Notes: generated by a model from the letters alone, not told the origin. 64,000 bases of DNA from Sinorhizobium americanum (GCF_001651855.1 NZ_LNQC01000077.1:1-64000); one strand, 5' to 3'; positions 27,907-38,175 are shown, counted from the stretch's first letter. Translations and numbers: made by a program.

Positions 27907-28341
27907 CTATAGCGGCGGCAGGCGGCGCTTGACCGGCGTCGACTTGACGATCGACGTGTTGGTCTGCGCCTTTTCGGCGATGCGATCGAGGATCGTGTCG
28001 AGCTCGCCCATGTCACGGACGAGCATCTTGGCGACGAAGCAATCGTCGCCGGTGATCTTGTCGCACTCGACGATCTCCGGCGTCTCCTGGATCAGCTTTT
28101 CGACGATATGCAACATGCCCGGCATCGGCCTGACGCGGACCACCGCCTGCAGCGGATAGCCGAGCCGTGCCGGATTGACGGAGACGGTGAAGCCATTGAT
28201 CACGCCGCGCTCCTCAAGCTTGCGCAGCCTCTCGGCCGCGCTCGGCGAAGAGAGGCCCGCTTCCAGCGCGAGTTCTTTCAGCGACACGCGGGCGTTCGCG
28301 GCGAGAATTTCCAGGATACGACGGTCCAGTTCGTCCAACAT
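27907..28341 (-). CDS. Lrp/AsnC family transcriptional regulator
   Basis: A 144-residue Lrp-type regulator with an N-terminal winged helix (LDELDRRILEILAANARVSLKELALEAGLSSPSAAERLRKLE) and a C-terminal RAM ligand-binding domain (residues about 65-140). ATG at 28341 is placed after TTGGAG; an in-frame ATG at 28383 has no good ribosome site. It is divergent from an EamA exporter gene, the usual layout for Lrp regulators that control amino-acid export. Confidence 0.92.
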   Translation of the reverse strand: MLDELDRRILEILAANARVSLKELALEAGLSSPSAAERLRKLEERGVINGFTVSVNPARLGYPLQAVVRVRPMPGMLHIVEKLIQETPEIVECDKITGDDCFVAKMLVRDMGELDTILDRIAEKAQTNTSIVKSTPVKRRLPPL

Positions 28342-28479
28342 CCGCAACTCCAATAAGCCACTACTAGGCAATTCTCCTCCCATAATTAGGCATCATTTCA
28401 CATTCTCCTTCGCAAATCCATATATTTGCATCAGCAGACTCATTACTCTGGCGGTCAAATCAGGAGTGGAGCGAGAGCG

Positions 28480-29394
28480 ATGAGCAGCGATTTGCGGCGC
28501 GGAAGCGCGGAAATGACGGCGGCAATGCTGATTTCGGGGACGATCGGCTGGTTCGTGCTGATGTCGGGACAGCCGGTCGCCGGCGTCGTCTTCTGGCGCT
28601 GCATCTTCGGGGCCGTGACGCTGGCCATTCTTGCCGTGGTGCTTGGCCTGATCGATCTCAGGCAGTTGCGGCCGAGGACCGTCGTTCTCTCGGTGCTTGG
28701 CGGTGTGGCGATCGTCGTCAACTGGCTGCTGCTTTTCGAAGCCTATTCGCACGCCTCGATCTCGATTGCGACGATGGTCTACAACACGCAGCCCTTCATG
28801 CTGCTGGGGCTCGGGGCGCTTTTTCTCGGCGAAAAGATCACGTCCACCAAGCTCTTCTGGCTCTCGGTCTCCTTCATCGGCATGTTGGCGATCGTCTCAG
28901 CCAAGCCGGCAGGCGGCGCCGGAACCGATCACTATCTCGCAGGCATCGCCCTCTCGCTCGCCGCCGCCTTCTTCTACGCCATTGCCGCGATCGTCACCAA
29001 GCTGCTCAAGGGCACGCCGCCGCAGCTTATCGCGCTGATTCAGGTCGTGACCGGCGCCGCGATGCTCGCCCCCTTCGCCATGACTGGGCCACTGCCGCAA
29101 AGCGCGCTCCAGTGGACGTTGCTGGTCACGGTCGGCGTCGTTCATACCGGGCTCATGTACATCCTGCTCTATGGCGCGATCCAGCGGCTGCCGACCCATG
29201 TGACGGGCGCGCTTTCCTTCATCTACCCGATCGCGGCGATCCTCGTCGACCGACTGGCCTTCGGGCACCAATTGCAGCCGGTGCAGATCCTGGGATCGGC
29301 CGCGATCCTGCTGGCAGCGGCCGGCACCAATCTCGGCTGGACCCTTCGTTCGGCCCCAAGTATCAAGCAACACGCCGGACGGAGCACCTCATGA
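28480..29394 (+). CDS. EamA/DMT family exporter
   Basis: A 304-residue membrane protein with two EamA repeats (about 10-135 and 150-285) and ten hydrophobic segments, suggesting metabolite or amino-acid export. ATG at 28480 follows CAGGAGTGGAGCG. It is divergent from the Lrp-type regulator gene, and its stop codon overlaps the start of a NIPSNAP gene (ATGA), so they are co-translated. It differs clearly in sequence from the exporter at 23.9 kb. Confidence 0.9.
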   Translation: MSSDLRRGSAEMTAAMLISGTIGWFVLMSGQPVAGVVFWRCIFGAVTLAILAVVLGLIDLRQLRPRTVVLSVLGGVAIVVNWLLLFEAYSHASISIATMVYNTQPFMLLGLGALFLGEKITSTKLFWLSVSFIGMLAIVSAKPAGGAGTDHYLAGIALSLAAAFFYAIAAIVTKLLKGTPPQLIALIQVVTGAAMLAPFAMTGPLPQSALQWTLLVTVGVVHTGLMYILLYGAIQRLPTHVTGALSFIYPIAAILVDRLAFGHQLQPVQILGSAAILLAAAGTNLGWTLRSAPSIKQHAGRSTS

Positions 29395-29696
29395 TCACCT
29401 GCTACCTGAAATATGTCATCGATCCCTACAAGCTCAAGGAATTCGAGCATTACGCCAAGCTCTGGATTCCGCTGGTGAACCGGCTCGGCGGCAGCCATCA
29501 CGGCTATTTCATGCCGCATGAGGGCGCCAACAATATCGCGCTGGCGCTTTTCAGCTTTCCCTCGCTTGCCGCTTACGAGAGCTATCGCGAGAAGATGGCT
29601 GCGGATTGCGAATGCCAGGCGGCCTTCGCCTATGCCGAGGAGACGCGCTGCATCGTCAGCTACGAGCGCAGCTTCATGCGCCCCGTGTTTGAATGA
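29391..29696 (+). CDS. NIPSNAP family protein
   Basis: A 101-residue protein of the NIPSNAP (dimeric alpha/beta barrel) family: MITCYLKYVIDPYKLKEFEHYAKLWIPLVNRLGG and HHGYFMPHEG are typical. No enzyme role is known for most bacterial members. It starts inside the stop codon of the exporter gene (ATGA overlap), and its last 23 bp overlap the 3' end of the convergent ChaC-like gene. Linkage to the exporter is clear; function is not. Confidence 0.88.
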   Translation: MITCYLKYVIDPYKLKEFEHYAKLWIPLVNRLGGSHHGYFMPHEGANNIALALFSFPSLAAYESYREKMAADCECQAAFAYAEETRCIVSYERSFMRPVFE

Positions 29697-30411
29697 GCTC
29701 GCTTGACGCCGCGGCTCCATCGCGCTCGATGCACTCCGCAACGAGCGCTTGCAGGCGCCACAAATTGCGGTCCCGAATACCCCTGGCCTCGAGATGCGTT
29801 ACCGTGTTGAGGAGATACTCCGCGCCCGAGCCGACATGGCCGCAGGCGCGCGCCAGGACTTCGGCGACGGCCTCGAGGGGAAGGCTTCCGGCATAAAATG
29901 CCGAAGCGCGGTTCATGACGAAACTCAGGGCGGGAACGGATCCCTGTGCCGTCTCGACCTTGATCCAGCGGGGCATGCTGTTGGGCGGCTTGTAGGTGAA
30001 CTCACGCCGGAACAGCCTTGCGAGCTGGCCTTCGAGGTCGTCGTTCGGCAGCTCGTAGAGAACGCCGCGGCACTGCCCGCCGCGATCGAGGGCCATCATG
30101 AGGCCCGGCTCATCGGGCGTTCCCCGAAAGCGAAGCATCCGCAAGCAGAACGATCGATGCCAGCCCCGGGCGATGCCGATTTCTTCCCTGACATGCTCGA
30201 TCTCCGGCCTCCAGATCAGTGATCCATAGGCGAAGAGCAAGGTTGGCAAACCCGGGGCCGGATGGCTCTTCATTATGCGCGCCACCCAGTCGTTATAGTC
30301 CGTATCTGTGTGCAGTTGCGCTCCGGGTCCCGGACCGCCGTCCGCAATCGCTCTGTGGACCTGCGCAACATGGGCCGCGGTCAAGCTGAAGGATGTTGAT
30401 CTGCCGGACAT
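29674..30411 (-). CDS. ChaC-like gamma-glutamylcyclotransferase
   Basis: A 245-residue protein matching the ChaC family, which degrades glutathione to 5-oxoproline and Cys-Gly in the cytosol. The nucleotide-like loop FAYGSLIWRPE (about residues 62-72), FCLRMLRFRGTPDEPGLMMALDRGGQCRGVLYEL and LLNTVTHLEARGIRD are characteristic. ATG at 30411 is preceded by GGAGATATTGACC; the open frame upstream is spurious. gshB lies 5 kb away, so both synthesis and breakdown of glutathione are in the window but not linked. Confidence 0.88.
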   Translation of the reverse strand: MSGRSTSFSLTAAHVAQVHRAIADGGPGPGAQLHTDTDYNDWVARIMKSHPAPGLPTLLFAYGSLIWRPEIEHVREEIGIARGWHRSFCLRMLRFRGTPDEPGLMMALDRGGQCRGVLYELPNDDLEGQLARLFRREFTYKPPNSMPRWIKVETAQGSVPALSFVMNRASAFYAGSLPLEAVAEVLARACGHVGSGAEYLLNTVTHLEARGIRDRNLWRLQALVAECIERDGAAASSELIQTRGA

Positions 30412-30491
30412 GGTCAATATCTCCGCCACGCCGAAGAGGATCGCGCAGCGGTCCCCTGGATGCAAGCTGGCCTTTCGCGGGTGACCTCGCT

Positions 30492-31124
30492 CTACCGGCG
30501 CGCCTCGGCAGCCATGTGGACCGCGAGGCTGGCCAGCACGGTGCTCATCATCCAGCGCTGCACCAGCATGAAGAGGGGGCGGCCTGCGAGGAAGGCAGCG
30601 ACCGACCCGGCGGTTACCGCGATCAGCGCGTTGACGGTGACGCTGATTGCGATCTGCAGGCTGCCGAAAACGAGCGACTGCAGGAGCACGCTTCCGGATT
30701 CCGGTCGGATGAACTGCGGCAGCAGCGAAAGGTAGAGCGCCGCCACTTTCGGGTTGAGCAGGCTGGTGACGAGGCCCATGACGAAGAGCTTGCGCGGTCC
30801 GTCCTGCCGCAGGTCGCGGACCTGGAACGGCGAGCGACCGCCGGGCTTCACGGCCTGCCAGGCGAGGAAAAGAAGATAGAGGGCGCCGGCGAAGCACAGC
30901 GCGTTATGGGCGAAAGGGACGGCGAGCAACAGGGCGGTGATGCCGAGCGCCGCGAAGACCATGTAGAAGACGAAGCCGAATGCCACGCCGCCGAGCGAGA
31001 CGAGGCCGGCCGCCGGCCCCTGGCAGAGCGAGCGCGAGATCAGGTAGATCATGTTCGGACCCGGCGTCAGCACCATGCCGAGCGCAATCAGCGCGAAGCC
31101 GACGAGATTGTGAATTTCGGGCAT
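30492..31124 (-). CDS. LysE/RhtB family amino-acid exporter
   Basis: A 210-residue inner-membrane protein with about six hydrophobic segments. The family signature is at the N-terminus ([18 protein letters not shown]) and [22 protein letters not shown] is in the middle. Family members export lysine, homoserine, threonine or similar compounds; the substrate is not evident. ATG at 31124 follows AAGGGGACCGGTC. It is divergent from the cysteine synthase gene across a 280-bp gap in which I see no clear operator. Confidence 0.9.
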   Translation of the reverse strand: MPEIHNLVGFALIALGMVLTPGPNMIYLISRSLCQGPAAGLVSLGGVAFGFVFYMVFAALGITALLLAVPFAHNALCFAGALYLLFLAWQAVKPGGRSPFQVRDLRQDGPRKLFVMGLVTSLLNPKVAALYLSLLPQFIRPESGSVLLQSLVFGSLQIAISVTVNALIAVTAGSVAAFLAGRPLFMLVQRWMMSTVLASLAVHMAAEARR

Positions 31125-31404
31125 GACCGGTCCCCTTCCGCAGTTTTCCGGAGGGTGCACGGCTCAACGACTCGCGGGCAACGCCGTTCTTGTCACCGGG
31201 TCAATTTTTGCGAGCGATGCTGCGGCGCTCTCAAGCGAAATTTCCCTTGCCGCGATTTCACCGATCGGAAAAAGATTCTCCGACCGGCCAATTTGCTATC
31301 GCTTTTTCCTCCGCCTGCCCGAATCCGGCGCTTTCCGGCTCTGGAATGGACCGTTGATTGTTCCTATTCTCATGGCAACCATCTTGAGCAACGGGAGAAG
31401 CACA

Positions 31405-32373
31405 ATGGCAGAAGCGCGCAAGCCCGGCCGCGGCCGCGTCTTTTCATCGATCACCGAAACGATCGGCGACACGCCCATCGTGCGGCTGGACAGGCTCGCC
31501 AGGGAAAAAGGCGTGAGGGCGAACCTGCTTGCCAAGCTGGAGTTCTTCAATCCGATCGCCTCGGTCAAGGACCGCATCGGTGTTGCGATGATCGAAGCGC
31601 TCGAGGCAGAGGGCAGGATCACGCCCGACCGGACGACGCTGATCGAGCCGACATCGGGCAATACGGGCATAGCGCTTGCCTTCGTCGCCGCTGCCAAGGG
31701 CTACAGGCTGATCCTCACCATGCCGGAAACGATGTCGGTCGAGCGACGCAAGATGCTAACGCTCCTCGGCGCCGAACTGGTGCTGACGGAAGGGGCAAAG
31801 GGCATGAAGGGCGCCATCGCCAAGGCGCAGGAGCTCACGGAGACGCTGCCGGACGCCGTCATTCCGCAACAGTTCGAAAATCCGGCCAATCCGGAGATCC
31901 ACCGCCGGACGACTGCCGAGGAAATCTGGAACGACACCGAGGGAAGCGTCGACATTCTCGTTTCCGGCATCGGCACCGGCGGCACGATCACCGGCGCCGG
32001 CCAGGTGCTGAAGGCGCGCAAGCCGTCGGTCAAGGTGATCGCCGTCGAGCCCGAGGAATCGCCGGTTCTCTCCGGCGGCGCGCCCGGACCGCACAAGATC
32101 CAGGGGATCGGCGCCGGCTTCGCGCCGCCGATCCTCGACACGTCGATCTATGACGAGGTCGTCACCGTGAGTGCGGGCGAAGCTGTCGAATTGGCCCGCC
32201 TCGTCGCCAGGCTCGAAGGCGTGCCGGTCGGCATCTCCTCCGGTGCTGCGCTCCAGGCAGCGATCGAAGTCGGCCGGCGCGAGGAAAATGCCGGCAAGAC
32301 CATCGTCGTGATCATACCGTCTTTTGCCGAGCGATATCTCTCGACGGTGTTGTTCGAAGGGCTTGGCGCGTAG
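31405..32373 (+). CDS. cysK: Cysteine synthase (O-acetylserine sulfhydrylase)
   Basis: PLP enzyme that makes cysteine from O-acetylserine and sulfide. The 322-residue protein carries the PLP lysine in [11 protein letters not shown] (K55), the substrate loop PTSGNTGIA and the phosphate-binding GTGGTITG. Rhizobia have more than one copy, so the exact paralogue symbol is uncertain. ATG at 31405 follows ACGGGAGAAGCAC. The open frame extends upstream to 31123, but that part lacks any family similarity. Confidence 0.93.
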   Translation: MAEARKPGRGRVFSSITETIGDTPIVRLDRLAREKGVRANLLAKLEFFNPIASVKDRIGVAMIEALEAEGRITPDRTTLIEPTSGNTGIALAFVAAAKGYRLILTMPETMSVERRKMLTLLGAELVLTEGAKGMKGAIAKAQELTETLPDAVIPQQFENPANPEIHRRTTAEEIWNDTEGSVDILVSGIGTGGTITGAGQVLKARKPSVKVIAVEPEESPVLSGGAPGPHKIQGIGAGFAPPILDTSIYDEVVTVSAGEAVELARLVARLEGVPVGISSGAALQAAIEVGRREENAGKTIVVIIPSFAERYLSTVLFEGLGA

Positions 32374-32540
32374 AGGCGCAGCACTGCAGAGCGGGATGAG
32401 AGGACGTGCTCCGTTTCCGCCCATACCGCGCTTGATCCCTTCGCTGTTCAGCGATCTCGTCCCAAGCAGGTCTTGTTCATGAGGTCGGCCTTGGTCGAAG
32501 CCGCTTTAGCATTCTCGGCATCTCCCTCAACGCTCGGAAA

Positions 32541-32608
32541 GCACGATGCGTCGATTCAAAGTGTTACAGCGTCCTTTGCGCGCCTGGAGAGACGCGCGGC
32601 GCCGTAAC
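32541..32608 (+). repeat. RIME-like palindromic repeat, copy 3 (partial)
   Basis: Retains CGATTCAAAGTGTTACAGCG and the second hairpin GCGCGCC/GACGCGC; the first hairpin is decayed. It sits between cysteine synthase and a convergent hypothetical gene. Confidence 0.65.
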
Positions 32609-32634
32609 GCAGTATGCTTCGGCGTTCCGTGGCA

Positions 32635-33171
32635 CTATCTCGCAATTCCGGGGCAAAGGCTTTGAAAAATTTCGAGCCTCTCGGCGTAGGAGGCAAGCGA
32701 AAGGTTTGGGAGAAAAGCTTCGTCACCATCACGGCGAATGAGATAGTCCGTCTCCGACAGCAGCCCTTGCTTGATCATTTCCGGAGACTGCCTGGCCGAG
32801 CCGTGAAAGGAGTAGCTGGAACCATGCATGTCCGTCCAGGTGCGCTCGACGCAATTGCCGGTGACGCGGTCAGCAAGTTTCGTCGTTGCGATCACGTCTG
32901 TGATGCAGCGAGGCGAATTATCGCGGAGATATTCGACGCAGAAGACTTTCGCATCCTGAAGCGTGTGCTTCAGGCGGATGACCGCGCTTACCGTTCCAAT
33001 TCCCTCTTTCGCAACGATCGTCATCGTCATGCCGATCCTCGTTCCATAGGAGAGTTTGCTTGGGTCCTCGGACACTGCAGACCCCTCGGATGGCCCGAGC
33101 AGAATGCCCGTCACTACGGCGACCGGCATAACGAAACGGTTTGGTTGGAGGGTGCCGTTGAAGGGGAACAC
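32635..33171 (-). CDS. Hypothetical secreted protein
   Basis: I do not recognise a family. The 178-residue frame starts with GTG at 33171 (AAGG ten bases before); an internal ATG at 33129 would start at MPVAVVTGILLGPSEGSA. Either way the N-terminus looks like a short signal peptide ending near GSA-VSEDP. The body has four cysteines and a mixed, non-repetitive composition typical of a small periplasmic protein. Its codon composition is less GC-rich than its neighbours. It lies 54 bp downstream of comM on the same strand, but co-function is unlikely. Confidence 0.6.
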   Translation of the reverse strand: MFPFNGTLQPNRFVMPVAVVTGILLGPSEGSAVSEDPSKLSYGTRIGMTMTIVAKEGIGTVSAVIRLKHTLQDAKVFCVEYLRDNSPRCITDVIATTKLADRVTGNCVERTWTDMHGSSYSFHGSARQSPEMIKQGLLSETDYLIRRDGDEAFLPNLSLASYAERLEIFQSLCPGIAR

Positions 33172-33225
33172 GATAGCGGGGCCTTGCGAGATAATTTGGA
33201 TCTGTGCAACGGGGCCGAGCGATCG

Positions 33226-34758
33226 CTACGCGGCCGCCGGCAGGCGCTCGCCGGCGACGCGATAGGAGATCGCTTCGGCGAGATGGATGCGCCCGACGGT
33301 CGGTGCCTCGTCGAGATCGGCGAGCGTGCGGGCCACCTTCAGCACCCGATGATAGCCACGTGCGGAGAATTTCATCTTTTCCGCAGCGTCACGCAGGAGC
33401 TGGAGGCCGGCGGCGTCGGGTTCGGCGATCCTCTCGATCATCGCCGTCGACGCCCGGGCATTGCTCGTCAATTGCGGGTGGCCGAGGGCGGCGAAGCGAT
33501 CACTCTGCAGCTCGCGGGCGCGGGCGACGCGTCTGGCGACGGCCGCGCTCGCCTCGGCCGTGCCCGGGCGGATGAGGTCGGCGGCGCTGACGGCGGGCAC
33601 GTCGATGCGGATGTCGATGCGGTCCATCAGCGGGCCCGAGATTCGCGCCTGGTAATCGGCCATGCAGCGCGGGCCGCGGGCGCAACTGCGGCCCGGCTCG
33701 CCGGCCATGCCGCAGCGGCAGGGGTTCATCGCGGCGACGAGCTGGATCGCCGCCGGGTAGCTCACACGGTGATTGGCACGGGCGATGACGCATTCGGCGG
33801 TTTCGAGCGGCTGGCGCAGCGCGTCGAGCACCTGCGGCGGGAATTCCGGAAACTCGTCGAGAAACAGGACGCCGTGATGGGCAAGCGACGCTTCGCCGGG
33901 TTTTGCCCGCAAACCGCCGCCGATCAGCGCCGCCATGGTGGCGGAATGGTGCGGCGCCCGGAAGGGCCGGCGGTCGGAGAGCTTGCCACCCGGCAGTTGA
34001 CCGGCGATCGAATGGATCATCGACACTTCGAGCAACTCGGACGGCGACAGCGGCGGCAGGATCGACGGCAGCCGCGCGGCGAGCATCGACTTGCCGGAAC
34101 CGGGCGGGCCGACCATCAGCAGATTATGGTTTCCTGCGGCGGCCACCTCCAGCGCCCGCTTGGCGCTTTCCTGGCCCTTGATGTCGGCGAGGTCGGGAAG
34201 GGTGGCGGCTGCCGCGCGGATGGCGGGCTCGGGGCGCGAGAGCACCTGCGTGCCGCGGAAATGATTGGCGATGGCGATCAGGCTGCGCGGCGCGAGGATC
34301 TCGTTCTCCGACCCGGCCCAGGCCGCTTCCGCACCGCTTTCGACCGGGCAGATCAGCCCCTTGCCGAGCGCATTGGCACCGATTGCCGCCGGCAGCGCAC
34401 CGGCGACCGGCGCGATCGTGCCGTCGAGATTGAGCTCGCCGATGACGACATAGCCGGAAAGGGCATCGGCGGGAATGGCGCCGAGCGCCGCCATCAGCCC
34501 GAGCGCGACTGCGAGATCGAAATGGCTGCCTTCCTTGGGCAGGTCGGCCGGCGCCAGGTTGACGGTCACTCGTTTCGCCGGCAGCGCCAGGCCGGAAGCG
34601 TGCAGCGCCGCCTGGACGCGCTCGCGGCTTTCGGCGACCGCCTTGTCCGGCAGGCCGACGATCTGCATGCCGACCTTGCCTGGGGCCACCATTACCTGGA
34701 CGTCGACCGGAACGCCCTCGATACCCTGAAACGCAACCGTGCTGACGCGCGCGACCAT
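33226..34758 (-). CDS. comM: YifB/ComM family Mg-chelatase-like ATPase
   Basis: AAA+ ATPase of the ComM/YifB group; ComM acts as a branch-migration helicase in natural transformation of some bacteria, while the role in rhizobia is not known. The 510-residue protein has an N-terminal Lon-like S5-fold domain (about 1-170), Walker A in VGPPGSGKSMLAARL, Walker B LFLDEFPEF, and MNPCRCG with clustered cysteines. ATG at 34758 (MVARVSTVAFQG) matches family starts; the frame 21 codons upstream does not. Confidence 0.94.
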   Translation of the reverse strand: MVARVSTVAFQGIEGVPVDVQVMVAPGKVGMQIVGLPDKAVAESRERVQAALHASGLALPAKRVTVNLAPADLPKEGSHFDLAVALGLMAALGAIPADALSGYVVIGELNLDGTIAPVAGALPAAIGANALGKGLICPVESGAEAAWAGSENEILAPRSLIAIANHFRGTQVLSRPEPAIRAAAATLPDLADIKGQESAKRALEVAAAGNHNLLMVGPPGSGKSMLAARLPSILPPLSPSELLEVSMIHSIAGQLPGGKLSDRRPFRAPHHSATMAALIGGGLRAKPGEASLAHHGVLFLDEFPEFPPQVLDALRQPLETAECVIARANHRVSYPAAIQLVAAMNPCRCGMAGEPGRSCARGPRCMADYQARISGPLMDRIDIRIDVPAVSAADLIRPGTAEASAAVARRVARARELQSDRFAALGHPQLTSNARASTAMIERIAEPDAAGLQLLRDAAEKMKFSARGYHRVLKVARTLADLDEAPTVGRIHLAEAISYRVAGERLPAAA

Positions 34759-34933
34759 GATGCCCCCATTGCTCCGGCCTGCATCGCACAACCGCCGCCG
34801 GTAGCAAGCCAAATCTTGCACGGTACGCGCTTAAAAACAAGAACAATAATAGAACAAACGCGCGTGGCGTGAAATCGGCGTGCCGGCGGCATGCCGATCA
34901 GGCTGGTCGAACTTTCTTAGGCGCTTGCGGAGG

Positions 34934-35881
34934 TCAGCCGCGCTTCTTCTCGATCGCGTCCCAGAGCAGGCTCGCGACATCGGAACCGCCGAATTTCTTG
35001 ACCTCGCGGATGCCCGTCGGCGAGGTGACGTTGATCTCGGTCATGTAATCGCCGATAACGTCGATGCCGACGAACAGGAAGCCGCGGGCTTTCAGCGCCG
35101 GGCCGATGCGGGCGCATATTTCCTTCTCGCGCGCCGTAAGCTCGGTCGCCTCGGCGCGCCCGCCGACATGCATGTTGGACCGGGCGTCATGCTCTGCCGG
35201 CACCCGGTTGATGGCGCCGACCGGCTCACCGTCGACGAGCAGGATGCGCTTGTCGCCTTTTCTGACCGCCGGCAGGTATTCCTGGGCGATGAAGGGTTCG
35301 CGGAACATCTGGCCGAACATTTCGAGCAGCGAGGAGAGATTGCGGTCGTCGCGCGCCGAATGGAAGACCCCGGCGCCGCCATTGCCGTAGAGCGGCTTCA
35401 GGATGATGTCGCCCATTTCCTCACGGAAGCGGGCGATCTCGCTCGCATCGCGGGTGATCAGCGTCCTCGGCATCAGGTCGGGGAACTCGGTGACGAAGAT
35501 TTTTTCCGGCGAATTGCGGACCCAGGCGGGGTCGTTGACGACGAGCGTCTTTGGGTGCAGCCGCTCCAGGAGGTGGGTCGAAGTGATATAGGCCATGTCG
35601 AACGGCGGATCCTGGCGAAGCAGGATGACGTCCATGGTCGAAAGATCGATCCGCTCCGGCTCGTCCAGGGTGAAGTGGTCGCCCTTGACGTCGCGCAGCG
35701 TCATCTGCTGTGCGGTCGCATAGACCTTGCCGTCGCGCAGCGACAGCTTGTCGGGCGTGTAATGGAACAGCCTATAGCCGCGAGCCTGCGCCTCGAGGCT
35801 CATGGCAAAGGTGGAATCGCCCGCAATGGTGATGCCCGACACATGGTCCATCTGGACCCCGACATTGACGATTCCTGCCAT
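34934..35881 (-). CDS. gshB: Glutathione synthetase
   Basis: Joins gamma-glutamylcysteine and glycine using ATP. The 315-residue protein has the prokaryotic GshB N-terminal domain ([23 protein letters not shown]) and an ATP-grasp domain with [14 protein letters not shown] and [21 protein letters not shown] carrying the Mg-binding acidic residues. ATG at 35881 follows AACGGGAA; 24 upstream codons are open but not conserved. It stands between comM and the ugp-linked phosphatase gene, all on the minus strand. Confidence 0.96.
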   Translation of the reverse strand: MAGIVNVGVQMDHVSGITIAGDSTFAMSLEAQARGYRLFHYTPDKLSLRDGKVYATAQQMTLRDVKGDHFTLDEPERIDLSTMDVILLRQDPPFDMAYITSTHLLERLHPKTLVVNDPAWVRNSPEKIFVTEFPDLMPRTLITRDASEIARFREEMGDIILKPLYGNGGAGVFHSARDDRNLSSLLEMFGQMFREPFIAQEYLPAVRKGDKRILLVDGEPVGAINRVPAEHDARSNMHVGGRAEATELTAREKEICARIGPALKARGFLFVGIDVIGDYMTEINVTSPTGIREVKKFGGSDVASLLWDAIEKKRG

Positions 35882-36058
35882 TTTCCCGTTCCCGTTGGAT
35901 CCTTGGCCGCATTCGCCCGAGGCGGATATCGCTTCGGCGAAATTATACAGCAATTCAAAGCGCTACCGCGACGATCATGCACCGGCAACGGCGGATGGCA
36001 CCGCAGAAAGCCCGCCACATGTAGAATGCGCACGGCGCTTAGGCAAGAAGACCGGCGC

Positions 36059-37051
36059 CTATTCGAACCCCTCGACGACGCAGGTGATGAGATCGTGGTC
36101 GGAGAGCGGCCGCCCCGAGGCGTCGAGCGAGGGAATGATCCGGCTTTCGGCGATCTTCAGGCCGCGCGCCAAAAACCAGTCGAGCTTCATCGCTCGTTTC
36201 GGCCAACGGGTGATCAGGCTCGGTCGGGTGGTCATCTGATCGATCGGTCCGCCATGGCGGGCGAACCCGCTTGCAGCGCTCGCCGCAAAAAGGCCCTCCG
36301 CCTCGAAATCGCCGCCGATATGGTTGCCCGTATTGAGGTCGCCGCCGATTAGGATGGGGAGCCCCGGAAAGGCGGCGTCCAGCTGATCGATCAGTTCCTT
36401 CATCTGCCGCTCGCGATAGGCGGCGGTCGTGGCGCTTTCCAAATGCGTGGAAACGGCGACGAAGGGACCCGCTTCGGTCTCGATTACGGTACCGACGGCG
36501 CAGCGCTCGCCGAGACGCGGCTGATCGGCGTCGTCCATGAACCACAGGCGCTCGCCCCAAAGCCGCAACAGGAAGGGGCGCCGGAAGGGCACGGCGGCCA
36601 GGAAGGCATTGCCGTGGAAGCCTTTGTCGTTGAAGTCGTCTTTGCAGAATTCGCGCTCGGTATCGGAGCCGAGGCCGAGCTCAATGAACTCGACGCCGTA
36701 GGCATATTGCATTTCCAGCGCGGGCGCGATCGCGGCCGTCGTGTGGCGCTGCGCCGTGCGGGCCATGCCGTTGTCCATCTCCGAAAGCAGCACGAGCCGC
36801 GCCCCGGTCGCGCGGAGATGTTCGGCGCTTTCTTCTGGAAAGAGACAGCGCTCGAGGTTCCAGGCGGCAACGGTGAAGGGAAAGGCAAGCGGCGCCGGCG
36901 CCGTGACGATGCCGCCGATCTCGATCGTATTCATCGCCTCGAGCCCCGCCATCATCGAATCATGTGCGGGGACGCTGCGTTCCGTACGGGCAATCGCTTC
37001 GCGGTTCTCCTGTGAAGGAACGGCAAGCGTCGATACGGTTTTCTCAATCAC
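36059..37051 (-). CDS. Endonuclease/exonuclease/phosphatase family protein, coupled to ugpC
   Basis: A 330-residue EEP-fold metal hydrolase. The expected catalytic residues are visible: Glu in AAWNLERC, the GGDLNTGN segment, KLDWFLARG and the C-terminal SDHDLIT. No signal peptide is evident. Start: a GTG at 37051 overlaps the ugpC stop by GTGA and has GGAG ten bases upstream; an ATG at 36933 would remove about 40 unconserved residues. Being the last gene of a ugpBAEC-like operon suggests a phosphodiesterase or phosphatase acting on the imported compound; this is inference. Confidence 0.85.
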   Translation of the reverse strand: MIEKTVSTLAVPSQENREAIARTERSVPAHDSMMAGLEAMNTIEIGGIVTAPAPLAFPFTVAAWNLERCLFPEESAEHLRATGARLVLLSEMDNGMARTAQRHTTAAIAPALEMQYAYGVEFIELGLGSDTEREFCKDDFNDKGFHGNAFLAAVPFRRPFLLRLWGERLWFMDDADQPRLGERCAVGTVIETEAGPFVAVSTHLESATTAAYRERQMKELIDQLDAAFPGLPILIGGDLNTGNHIGGDFEAEGLFAASAASGFARHGGPIDQMTTRPSLITRWPKRAMKLDWFLARGLKIAESRIIPSLDASGRPLSDHDLITCVVEGFE

Positions 37052-38175
37052 GATACAGACTCCAAATTCACGGCTTGCGGGCGCGCCGGCACGGCCATGG
37101 CCGTCCGGTCCGTCTCCCCTCGACGCTGGAGCCGCTTGCCGTTCTCCGCGGAGAAGAAATGCAGGCGATCCATCGGGATGGCGATGGCAAGCTCGCTGGC
37201 AAGCGGCGTTTCCGGCGGCAATGCGACGGTCAGCGGCTGATCCTCGACCGCGCCGTGCACCAGGCGTTGTGCTCCGAGTTCCTCGACATAGTCGACGCGG
37301 AAGAGCAAGGCCTGCTCGCCGGCAGATGCCGGACGCAAGTCTTCCGCCCTGAGCCCGACGGTCACCGGGCCTCGGGTCGGCGCCGGATAGTCGAGGTCGA
37401 TCGCATGCGTGCCGAGATGCAGGCGGCCGCCTTCCAGCACGCCCTTGAGGAGGTTCATCGCCGGCGAGCCGATGAAGCTCGCGACGAAGGTTGAGGCCGG
37501 TGCGTGATAGACCTCGAGCGGCCGGCCGATCTGCTCGATCCGGCCGCCGTTCAGCACCACCAGCCGGTCGGCGAGCGTCATCGCCTCGAGCTGGTCGTGA
37601 GTCACGTAAAGCGAGGTGGTGCCGAGCCGCTTCTGCAAGCGCTTGATCTCGCCCCGCATCGAAACCCGCAGCTTCGCATCGAGGTTCGAGAGCGGCTCGT
37701 CGAAGAGAAAAGCGGCCGGCTTGCGAACGATCGCCCGGCCCATGGCGACGCGCTGGCGCTGGCCGCCCGAAAGCGCGCGCGGCTTGCGGTCGAGGTAGGG
37801 CTCGATCTCCAGCATCCGAGCCGCTTCCGCGACCCGCGCGTCGATCTCCGCCTTCGGCGTCCCTCGGTTCCTGAGGCCATAGGCAAGGTTCTCGTAGACG
37901 GTCATATGCGGATAGAGCGCATAGTTCTGAAAGACCATGGCGATGTCGCGTTCGGCCGGGTCGACGTCGTTGACGAGGCGCGTGCCGATCGTCACGTTGC
38001 CTTTCGAGATCGTTTCCAGCCCGGCGACCATGCGCAGAAGCGTGGACTTGCCGCAGCCGGAGGGGCCGACGAGCACGATAAACTCGCCGTCGGCAATGTC
38101 GATCGAGACGGATTTCACCGCTTCGACGCCGCCCGTATAGATTTTCGAGACCCCTGCGATATCGATCGCTGCCAT
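37048..38175 (-). CDS. ugpC: ABC transporter ATP-binding protein, glycerol-3-phosphate type
   Basis: ATPase subunit of a UgpBAEC/MalK-type importer. The 375-residue protein has Walker A in [14 protein letters not shown] (about 37-50), the Q loop [10 protein letters not shown], the signature [15 protein letters not shown], Walker [12 protein letters not shown] and a C-terminal regulatory (TOBE/OB) domain after about residue 235. The last 30 residues are longer than in typical UgpC and unconserved in look. ATG at 38175. The stop is overlapped by the GTG of the downstream phosphatase-family gene. Confidence 0.93.
   Translation of the reverse strand: MAAIDIAGVSKIYTGGVEAVKSVSIDIADGEFIVLVGPSGCGKSTLLRMVAGLETISKGNVTIGTRLVNDVDPAERDIAMVFQNYALYPHMTVYENLAYGLRNRGTPKAEIDARVAEAARMLEIEPYLDRKPRALSGGQRQRVAMGRAIVRKPAAFLFDEPLSNLDAKLRVSMRGEIKRLQKRLGTTSLYVTHDQLEAMTLADRLVVLNGGRIEQIGRPLEVYHAPASTFVASFIGSPAMNLLKGVLEGGRLHLGTHAIDLDYPAPTRGPVTVGLRAEDLRPASAGEQALLFRVDYVEELGAQRLVHGAVEDQPLTVALPPETPLASELAIAIPMDRLHFFSAENGKRLQRRGETDRTAMAVPARPQAVNLESVS

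Noticed and set aside
32614-34872. 752-residue plus-strand frame over comM and the hypothetical gene
   Set aside because: Composition is that of an antisense shadow (Arg/Gly/Asp rich) and it crosses two genes on the other strand.
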